A DNA stretch of 64,000 nucleotides from G963668435 sp963668435. Lineage in GTDB: Bacteria > Latescibacterota > Latescibacteria > Latescibacterales > Latescibacteraceae. The stretch lies in NCBI GenBank assembly GCA_963668435.2, contig CAXXSC010000008.1, positions 868,001 to 932,000 of the forward strand, written 5' to 3'. The notes beneath the pieces were generated by a model. That model did no database searches. It worked only from the letters and a program-made list of their open reading frames with translations, and was not told where the DNA came from. The position numbers and the translations under genes were made by a program. Positions 18,561-26,273 of the stretch are shown piece after piece (position 1 is the first letter of the stretch; every line of letters starts with the position of its first letter).

Positions 18561-21500
18561 ATGAAAACATGGAAATGGCTCATCGTTGCTCTCACAGTAT
18601 CACTCGTGAACTCTTCAGGTACGGAAGCGGCACCCGGCAGGATAAGCTCCGACCTTTCCGGCACAGGCTGGTCGCTCTGGCTCGACCGCGAGGCTGAATG
18701 GGTCAACGACACACTCCTCCTTCCGCCAGTCGACATCGATAAGCTAGCGGAAAATCCGCCAGGCTGCGGATGGGAACGGCTCTGGAAATCCGATACTATA
18801 GAGGTTTCCGTTCCCGGCACAGTCGAGGAGTATTACTGGAGCAGGAACGGCAATCCCAACGGTCTCGCGGGTGATTACCGCGGCGTATCGTGGTGGAGCA
18901 GGACATTCGAGGCAGGAGCCAATCTGAAAGGCAAGCGTCTGATCCTGGCTTTCGAGTCGATCAATCTCAGGGCCGAGGTCTATGTCAACGGCAGGCTCGC
19001 GGGTTATGATTTCATCGGCAACACACCGTTCGAATGCGAGATCGGCGATTTTGTCCGTTACGACGCCGAGAACAATCTCGATATCAGGATCACCGATCCC
19101 GGCGGGACTTTCAGCTGGAACGACGAAAACCTCCTTCACTGGGGGAATACACTGGTACCTTCGGTGCACGGCTTCGGCGGCATCACCGGCCCGGTCAGGC
19201 TCATCGCCGCAGACATCAACCGAATCACCGACATATATATGCAGAACCAGCCCGATCCCAGGAAAGTGAAAGCTTTCATCACACTCGAAAACGCAAGCGG
19301 CAGTGAACAGCGCGGACATCTCACAGTGACAATCAAGCCCAAAAACGAGCCGTCGCAAACAGCCTGGACCAAAACTGTCGAGATTGCAGTTCCACCAGAG
19401 GGAGCAGAAAATGTTTTCGATATTTATCTCAAAAATGCTGAGCTATGGTCGATCGGCAGTCCCAACCTGTATATCGCAGAGGCTGAATTCGAAAGCGTGG
19501 ACAGAAATATCGCAGACAGTATGCGGCGGCAATTCGGATTCCGTTTTTTCGAGGTCGGCAAAAAGGATGGCGACAGACGTTTTTATCTCAACGGCAGACG
19601 TGTTTTCATTTTTGCGGCCATGACACGAGGTTTCTGGCCAAAAAACGGCATGTTCCCCACCCCGGAATATGCCCGCAGGGATATGGAACTGGCCCGAACC
19701 ATGGGTTTCAACATGATGCTCTATCACCGCGCGATCGGCCAGCCGCTGTCGATGGATATGGCTGACGAAACAGGTGTGCTCAGCTATGAGGAGCCCGGCG
19801 GCTATCTTTGCCGTCCAGCACCGGATGCTTTCGCACAGGCATGGCGTCAGGAAAAACTTCGGCGCATGGTGATCCGTGACCGTTCGCGGCCCTCTATGGT
19901 TATTTTCAATATCGACGATCTTTCCGCGGACATCCCCAACGCCATGGACGAAGAAAACATCCGCCTTGTGCACAGCCTCGATCCCTCGCGCATTGTCACC
20001 TACAACTGCATCATCAGCCCGAAAATCCCGGCGGTACGCGACGATCCCATGAAGCTGCGCATGCTGCCATTCGACGACCGTTTCCATTATTACGGCTGGA
20101 CAGCGCCCTACCACCTGATAAACCGCGGCGTCTACCTCGACCGTTATTACGAAAATCCGCATAACTACCTTCGCCATGCCATCGACCCTGTGGCTGTCAT
20201 GGGCGACTCGCTTCACGTCATGGACAAGGATGAGATCATATTCCTCGGCGAGGAAGGGGCCATCGGCGCACCTGTACAGCTGGGGCAGATCAAGCGGGAA
20301 CTTGCACGGAGCGGCGCTGACGGCTGGCGTGAAAATGAACACCTCGCCTGGCATGAAAGCTATGAACATTTCCTCGACGAGAGCGGATTCAGGACGGTAT
20401 TCCCGACAGTCGATCATCTCACGCTGGCGCTTGGGGAGAACATGCACTATTTCCACGGACGTATCCTCGAGAACACCCGTATCGGCAACAAGTGCGACGC
20501 CTACGTGCTCAACGGCTGGGCCTCCGCGGCAACACGAACCTGTATCGCCGATGTCTACCGCAATCCGACCGCCGACCTGTCGATACTGGGGAAATACACA
20601 CGCCCTCTCTACATCGCGGTCAAGGTGCGCGACAAGGTGCTTCCGGGGGGATCGAACGCCGCCGCCGACATATACATTATCAACGAAACAGGACTTTCCG
20701 GCAGGCACACCCTTAGTCTGACATTGAACTCACCGAGCGGCGCTGCTGTTTTCACTGACAGCAGACCAGTGAAAGTCAAAGGCGGTGAGGAGTTCGGACA
20801 ACTTCTCGCGGAAAACGTCGAACTGCCAACACTGACCGAAAACGGCCGTTATGTCCTGAACGCAAAACTTATCAGGAACGGAGGAATTTCCGTTGCCGAT
20901 GGTTCGGACGATATTTTTATCGCCGATTTCTCGGAAAAACCGCTGTTTGCGGGCAGGACGGCGCTGATCGACAGCAGCGGTGTCATACAGGATTTTCTTG
21001 ATACTGCTTGCGGATGCACGATCCCCGATTATGATCCGTCGGACTGGGATGTGGACTGTCTTGTTCTCGGCGCACACGATTTCCAAAAGACTGTCACACT
21101 CGGCAGAAATCCGAACACAAGGACTTACGACCCGATCACTGAAAAAGTCATGAACGGCATGACACTCATCGTGCTCGATCAGGCGGACAAATGGGCGGAA
21201 CGTCTGGAACGCGGCGACTATACGGCGCTGGATTACGGCGGCATGGTCTCGACCGGCAACGCGGGCCGTTTTTTCGCAGGGAAAGATGCCGTTTTCGAGG
21301 GGCTTCCCTCCCGTGGGGCGATGAATTGGGAATACCAGATACTGTATGACGGTAATGTGCGGGGGCTGAAACTGCCTTTCAACGAGGTCGAAACGCTGGT
21401 TGGTCTGGCGAATCTGCGGAATGACGAGATATTGAACGCGCTCTGCCGTGTCCGTTTCGGCAACGGCGAGATCATTCTCTGTACGCTCGATATACTCAAG

Positions 21501-21572
21501 GCGCTGGCCTCAGAAGAGCCGCAGTCGGCAGCGGCAAAAAAACTCTTTGTGAACCTGCTGCAACACTATTAA
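18561..21572 (+). CDS. Secreted GH2-like protein, copy 1 (acid/base Asn-Glu replaced)
   Basis: A 1003-residue protein with a signal peptide. The start at 18561 (MKTWKW) has a GAGG site; the extension to 18534 lacks one. Order: jelly-roll sugar-binding domain (residues ~20-220; YRGVSWWSRTF, LRAEVYVNGRLAGYD), Ig-like GH2 domain (~220-330), TIM barrel (~335-650), Ig-like domain (~690-790) and a C-terminal domain resembling an amidotransferase fold. In GH2 enzymes the acid/base Glu sits in RDRxxPS...NE. Here the segment reads RDRSRPSMVIFNIDDLSAD, so the Asn-Glu pair is Asp453-Leu454. The likely nucleophile region GEEGAIG is intact. It may be inactive, changed in mechanism, or purely binding. Paralogues follow at 23181 and 26274. 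Confidence 0.82.
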   Translation: MKTWKWLIVALTVSLVNSSGTEAAPGRISSDLSGTGWSLWLDREAEWVNDTLLLPPVDIDKLAENPPGCGWERLWKSDTIEVSVPGTVEEYYWSRNGNPNGLAGDYRGVSWWSRTFEAGANLKGKRLILAFESINLRAEVYVNGRLAGYDFIGNTPFECEIGDFVRYDAENNLDIRITDPGGTFSWNDENLLHWGNTLVPSVHGFGGITGPVRLIAADINRITDIYMQNQPDPRKVKAFITLENASGSEQRGHLTVTIKPKNEPSQTAWTKTVEIAVPPEGAENVFDIYLKNAELWSIGSPNLYIAEAEFESVDRNIADSMRRQFGFRFFEVGKKDGDRRFYLNGRRVFIFAAMTRGFWPKNGMFPTPEYARRDMELARTMGFNMMLYHRAIGQPLSMDMADETGVLSYEEPGGYLCRPAPDAFAQAWRQEKLRRMVIRDRSRPSMVIFNIDDLSADIPNAMDEENIRLVHSLDPSRIVTYNCIISPKIPAVRDDPMKLRMLPFDDRFHYYGWTAPYHLINRGVYLDRYYENPHNYLRHAIDPVAVMGDSLHVMDKDEIIFLGEEGAIGAPVQLGQIKRELARSGADGWRENEHLAWHESYEHFLDESGFRTVFPTVDHLTLALGENMHYFHGRILENTRIGNKCDAYVLNGWASAATRTCIADVYRNPTADLSILGKYTRPLYIAVKVRDKVLPGGSNAAADIYIINETGLSGRHTLSLTLNSPSGAAVFTDSRPVKVKGGEEFGQLLAENVELPTLTENGRYVLNAKLIRNGGISVADGSDDIFIADFSEKPLFAGRTALIDSSGVIQDFLDTACGCTIPDYDPSDWDVDCLVLGAHDFQKTVTLGRNPNTRTYDPITEKVMNGMTLIVLDQADKWAERLERGDYTALDYGGMVSTGNAGRFFAGKDAVFEGLPSRGAMNWEYQILYDGNVRGLKLPFNEVETLVGLANLRNDEILNALCRVRFGNGEIILCTLDILKALASEEPQSAAAKKLFVNLLQHY

Positions 21573-21713
21573 TAAAAAACAGGGAAAATAGCCCGGAAAT
21601 CCCGAAAAAAGCTATGCGCCGGGCATGACTTTGTTGTATATTATCGCGATCTTTGCGGTCTCAAAACGTGTGAACGCAGCTAATGGAAACCTCTTTTCAG
21701 GAGAAGCGGCATC

Positions 21714-22862
21714 ATGTCAGTTACCATTAAAAGCCCGATGCTCATGATCCCGGGACCTATGGATGCGCCCGACGAAGTATTGACCCGTCTCGGCCACCAG
21801 GTTTTCCCTCATTACGACGCCCCCACAAATTTCCCGGCGTTCTATAATCAGCTCACCGAGAAGATGAAACCGATTTTCGGCCTTGAGAAAGACGATAACG
21901 GCAGGGTCTTCATTCCCAACGGCAGCGGCACGATCGCGGTCAACATGGCGCTGGCAAGCCTCTGTGCGCCCGACGACGATGTGCTGGTGATCAACAACGG
22001 CGGTCTTGGCGCCTATGCGGAAAAAAACCTGAACTCGCTCGGCATCCCGTTCACGTTCGTCAAGGACGAGTGGGGCAAAATGATCGATCCCGATCTTGTC
22101 CGCGCCGCGATGGAAAAGAAACGCCATAAATTCATCTACATGACACATAACGAAAGCTCGACCGCAGTGGTCAACCCGATCACACCAATCGGCGAAATCG
22201 CCCGCGAGTACGACGCCCTCCTGATCACTGACTCGATCTCTGCTGTCGGCGGCGTGGTCTGTGACATGGGCGAGAACGGTGCGGATGTGATCTGCGGCGC
22301 GAGCCAGAAATGCTTTGAGCTGCCTCCGGGACTGGCGCCTGTCGCGGTCGGTTCCCGCGCATGGGAATACATGGAGAAAATGCCGGTACGCCGCGTGCCG
22401 TTCATCCTCGATTTCATGGCATGGCGCGAGGCCGCGATCAAGCAGGCGGAAAGCCATCCGCAGCCGGTTACAGGCGCGACCACCATGCTCTACGCTCTCG
22501 ACTACATTGTCGACCAGATCAACGAGGAAGGCATCGAAAGCCGCCAGGAGCGTTTCCGCGCGGCCGGCAACAAGCTGAGAAAAGGCATGGCCGAGCTCGG
22601 TTTCGAGATGAGCGCCGATCCTTCCGCCGCCTCACCTGTTGTCACCGATTTCTTCACGCCGAACAAGATCGACTCCAACGAGGTCAGGAATTTCTACCTT
22701 CTGGAGCACGACACCATGGTTGGTTACGGTTTTGCACACATCGATCCTGATACGGGCAAGAGCCTCTCGTTCCGTATCGCCCATTTCGGTGTCGCCGCTA
22801 ACGATGACCGTGTCGAGCACATGATCAAACTCACAAAAATGTGGGTTGACAAGAATATGTAG
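21714..22862 (+). CDS. Class V aminotransferase (alanine-glyoxylate/serine-pyruvate aminotransferase type)
   Basis: A 382-residue PLP enzyme of fold type I. The Schiff-base lysine is in CGASQKCFELPPGLA (near residue 200), after the PLP-phosphate contact DSISAVGG. The N-terminal MLMIPGPMDAPDEVLTRLG is the usual start of alanine-glyoxylate or serine-pyruvate enzymes. It transfers an amino group between small amino acids and 2-oxo acids in the cytoplasm. AGGAG precedes the ATG at 21714. It lies between two GH2-like genes on the same strand but has its own terminator. Its link to glycan use is unclear; amino-sugar or glyoxylate metabolism are possibilities. Confidence 0.92.
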   Translation: MSVTIKSPMLMIPGPMDAPDEVLTRLGHQVFPHYDAPTNFPAFYNQLTEKMKPIFGLEKDDNGRVFIPNGSGTIAVNMALASLCAPDDDVLVINNGGLGAYAEKNLNSLGIPFTFVKDEWGKMIDPDLVRAAMEKKRHKFIYMTHNESSTAVVNPITPIGEIAREYDALLITDSISAVGGVVCDMGENGADVICGASQKCFELPPGLAPVAVGSRAWEYMEKMPVRRVPFILDFMAWREAAIKQAESHPQPVTGATTMLYALDYIVDQINEEGIESRQERFRAAGNKLRKGMAELGFEMSADPSAASPVVTDFFTPNKIDSNEVRNFYLLEHDTMVGYGFAHIDPDTGKSLSFRIAHFGVAANDDRVEHMIKLTKMWVDKNM

Positions 22863-22890
22863 TCATTGGCAGTATGGAACATGCTCTATC

Positions 22891-22928
22891 AAAAAGGCCG
22901 GTAAGTGTTCGCTTTCCGGCCTTTTTTT
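22891..22928 (+). terminator. Rho-independent terminator of the aminotransferase gene
   Basis: AAAAAGGCCGG (22891-22901) pairs with CCGGCCTTTTT (22916-22926), followed by further Ts. Confidence 0.88.
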
Positions 22929-23180
22929 GCCTTGAAACAGTCCCGCCGCGACAAAAGTCAGCAATATTTCTGTTCGGAACCGGCAGCCGGGTATTTCATA
23001 TTTTTCTTCCGTCGCAAAATTTGCATATGGTAATTTGCGGCATGTGCGTATCCGCCCCGGAACATGCCCGTTTCATTGTGTTCAAAGCGGTAAAAATGCT
23101 TTGCGAATAAAGGTGCAGACCCTTTTATTGTATTCACTGTATCGAACACAAAAAATCAGCCAACTACCCACGGAGGCTTT

Positions 23181-26100
23181 ATGCGAAAAAAAACATCGAT
23201 AATGGCGCTGGCCGTCATTCTGGTTCTGGCAACCTGTATCTATTCCCACGCCGCACCGGGCCGTTACGAGCAGAAACTGTCCGGCGAGGGCTGGAAACTC
23301 TGGCTCGATCACGCCGCGGTCTGGCATGATGACGATATTTATCTCCCGCCGGTGGATATTTCCCGTCTGCCGGTAAACCCGCCCAGCTGCGGATGGGACA
23401 AACTCAGCCTCGCGAAAGGCAAGACAGTCGCCGTTCCCGGCACAGTCGAGGAACACTACTGGGGCGAGATCGGCGGGACCATCCCCGATGTCGGCGGCGA
23501 TTACAGAGGCGTATCATGGTGGAGCACGGAGTTCTATCTCGCTCCCGATCTCGCGGGAAAACGCATAATCCTCGCATTCGAGTCGGTCAATCTCCGCGCC
23601 GAGGTCTTCGTAAATGAGCAGCTTGTCGGTTATGATGTCATCGGCAACACACAGTTCGAGGTTGACGCCGGCAAAGCCGTTCGTTTCGGGCAGAAAAACA
23701 GGCTCGACATCCGTATCACCGACCCGGTCGGCAATTTCAGCTGGAACGACAACATCCTCATGCGCTGGGGCAAAAACCTGATCCCAGCCGTTCACGGTTT
23801 CGGCGGCATCACCGGTGAGATTGTCCTGAAGGCAGTCGACGATGTCAGTGTCACCGATATCTATGTCCAGAACACTCCCAAACCGAAAGAGGCCAATGTC
23901 ATAGTCAGCCTCGACAATGCAGGCGGTGCGGAAAAATCCGGTAACCTCACCGTGACTGTCCATGAGTGGAAAAATCCGGCGGCGGTTGTCTGGCAGAAAA
24001 AGGTCAAGGCGACTGTGCCTTCGGACGGTACGGAAATATCCCTCAAGGTCAAGGCCCCGAAAGCGAAACTTTGGGAGCTTGCCGGTCACAGGACCTACAA
24101 GGAAGCGGCGCTTTACGAGGCCTCGGTACGGTTCGCCTCGAAGGATGGCGCTATCGAGGATACAGACTCGCAGCGTTTCGGTTTCCGCTATTTCACGGTC
24201 GGCGAGAAGAACGGCGACAAGCGTTTTTATCTCAACGGCAAACGCGTGTTCCTTATCGCGGCAATGACCCGTGGATTCTGGCCGAAAAACGGTATTTTCG
24301 CAACACCGGAAATGGCAAAACGCGACATGGAAGCCCTTATCGACATGGGCTACAACATGATGCTGCTTCACCGCGCCATCGGACAGCCGCCGGTCATGGA
24401 ATACGCCGACAGGATGGGGCTTTTCACCTACGAGGAGCCGGGCGGCTACCGTGTCTGGGAAAACAAGGAAGACAATATCACCGGCCCTGACCAGATGGCT
24501 CTCGATCAGCGCCGTATCAAGCTCGAGCGCATGGTCATCCGCGACCGCTCGCTGCCGTCGATGGTGATCTACAATCTCAAGAACGAGGCGCGCCGTGCCC
24601 CCGACGAGGACGATGTCAAAAACACGAAAATCGTGCATGAACTCGATCCCTCCCGTATCATCACCTACAACAGCGACCGTAACCGCGATATCAACTGGAA
24701 TGAGCGGGTCGATCCGGACCCCTATAAACTGCACATGCTGCCTTTCGACGATACGGTCCACTACCGCGGCTGGTGGGACCATCACCACTGGTACGCCTGG
24801 GCAGGTTATGTCGATTTCAATTATAACAATCCCGAATTCTATCTGCGCGGAGTGGTTAACGGCCCGACAGCGCCAGCGCCAGCCGACTCCCTCCTGCGTC
24901 TCGATGAAAGCGAGATCATTTTCTGGGGCGAGGAAGGCGCGTTCGGCACGATGGTCAGGCTCCAGAAAATCAAGGAGCGCCTCGAAACCGACCCGCCGAC
25001 AGGTTTCCGCGAACTGGAACACATCGACTGGTTCGAGCATTACGACCGTTTCCTCGATGAGAGCGGATTCCGTTCAGCATACCCGACCGTGGACGATCTC
25101 ACGCTCGCCATGGGAAGGAATATGCATTACTTCCACGGGCGCTCGCTGGAAAACGTCCGCATGAGCAATATCGCCGACGGTTACAATCTCAACGGATGGG
25201 GCTCGGCCTCCACCCGCACCGACATGGTCGATATGTACCGTAATCCCACCGGCGACCCGTCCATCCTTGCCTACTACAGCCAGCCGCTCTACGTGGCGGT
25301 CAAGATAAGGGACAAGGTGCAGGAGGTCGGAGATACGCCTGTCGCCGATTTCTGGATCATCAACGAAGCGAACCTCAAGGGCAAAGCTACGCTCGAAATC
25401 ACGTTCAAAACACCGGACGGCAGCACTGTTCACAGCGAAAGCCACCCGGTTTCTATCAAGGGCGGAGAGGAATTCGGCCAGCTTCTGGTCAAGGAAATCA
25501 AGCTCCCGGCGCTGAAAGAATCAGGCTACTATATGCTCAACGCACGAATCACGCAGAACGGTGTGGAAAAAGCATGCGGCTATGACGATATTTTTGCGGT
25601 TGATATCACTGCCGGATTTGGAGGCGCGGCACTCGGTGCAATAGAAAATGACGGCGTCGTGGAAACATTCCTAAAAGATACCTTTGATGTACCAGTTGAC
25701 ACGTCAGGCAATCTCAGATCCGCGGAAACAATCATTGTCGGCAAACACGATTTCGGTGAAGATGCGGAAAAATACCGCGAAATCCTCGACAAAGTTGTCG
25801 ACGGCGCGACACTGATCGTGCTCGACAAGGCCGACAAGTGGGCTGAGGCGCTTAACGCTGTCTCGATGTCGAAACCGCCCACCTACGAAGGCGATGGCAT
25901 TATCCGCCGCGGCAACCAGGGACGGCTTTTTGTTGGAAACTCGCACTATCTCGCGGGACTGCCCCAGGCACAAAGCATGGGCTGGGAATACCAGTTCTTC
26001 TATCAGACAGGCAATGTCAGAGGCCTTAAGCTTCACAACTGGGGCACCGAGACCATTGTTGCCCTCGGCGCACAGCACACCAAGGAAATCCTCAAAGCGC

Positions 26101-26237
26101 TGGCATGTGTGCGGCTGGGTCAAGGTAAAGTAATCCTGTCGACACTCAATATGCTTCCGGCGCTATCATCGGATGCACCGCAGGCAGCTGTTGCGAAGAA
26201 ACTGCTCTTAAACCTGGTACAGACAGCACAGGACTGA
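23181..26237 (+). CDS. Secreted GH2-like glycoside hydrolase, copy 2
   Basis: A 1018-residue protein with a signal peptide (ending SHA, then APGRYEQKLSGEGWKLWLD) and a GGAGG site before 23181. The architecture equals copy 1: sugar-binding jelly roll, GH2 Ig-like domain, TIM barrel, another Ig-like domain, amidotransferase-like C-terminus. Here the GH2 acid/base motif is intact: RDRSLPSMVIYNLKNEA with Glu469, and the probable nucleophile lies in EIIFWGEEGAFG. It is therefore predicted to be an active exo-glycosidase acting outside the cytoplasm; beta-galactosidase, beta-glucuronidase and beta-mannosidase activities all occur in GH2. Copy 3 follows after 36 bp, so the two form an operon and probably a tandem duplication. 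Confidence 0.87.
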   Translation: MRKKTSIMALAVILVLATCIYSHAAPGRYEQKLSGEGWKLWLDHAAVWHDDDIYLPPVDISRLPVNPPSCGWDKLSLAKGKTVAVPGTVEEHYWGEIGGTIPDVGGDYRGVSWWSTEFYLAPDLAGKRIILAFESVNLRAEVFVNEQLVGYDVIGNTQFEVDAGKAVRFGQKNRLDIRITDPVGNFSWNDNILMRWGKNLIPAVHGFGGITGEIVLKAVDDVSVTDIYVQNTPKPKEANVIVSLDNAGGAEKSGNLTVTVHEWKNPAAVVWQKKVKATVPSDGTEISLKVKAPKAKLWELAGHRTYKEAALYEASVRFASKDGAIEDTDSQRFGFRYFTVGEKNGDKRFYLNGKRVFLIAAMTRGFWPKNGIFATPEMAKRDMEALIDMGYNMMLLHRAIGQPPVMEYADRMGLFTYEEPGGYRVWENKEDNITGPDQMALDQRRIKLERMVIRDRSLPSMVIYNLKNEARRAPDEDDVKNTKIVHELDPSRIITYNSDRNRDINWNERVDPDPYKLHMLPFDDTVHYRGWWDHHHWYAWAGYVDFNYNNPEFYLRGVVNGPTAPAPADSLLRLDESEIIFWGEEGAFGTMVRLQKIKERLETDPPTGFRELEHIDWFEHYDRFLDESGFRSAYPTVDDLTLAMGRNMHYFHGRSLENVRMSNIADGYNLNGWGSASTRTDMVDMYRNPTGDPSILAYYSQPLYVAVKIRDKVQEVGDTPVADFWIINEANLKGKATLEITFKTPDGSTVHSESHPVSIKGGEEFGQLLVKEIKLPALKESGYYMLNARITQNGVEKACGYDDIFAVDITAGFGGAALGAIENDGVVETFLKDTFDVPVDTSGNLRSAETIIVGKHDFGEDAEKYREILDKVVDGATLIVLDKADKWAEALNAVSMSKPPTYEGDGIIRRGNQGRLFVGNSHYLAGLPQAQSMGWEYQFFYQTGNVRGLKLHNWGTETIVALGAQHTKEILKALACVRLGQGKVILSTLNMLPALSSDAPQAAVAKKLLLNLVQTAQD

Positions 26238-26273
26238 CACCATAGAGAAAACTTTCGATAAAGGACACACGCC

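Noticed and set aside
23514..25040. 508-codon minus-strand frame inside GH2 copy 2, with similar frames in copies 1 and 3 (19443-20708, 26733-27758)
   Set aside because: Antisense to conserved GH2 coding. The recurrence in the paralogues simply reflects their shared sequence and codon use.
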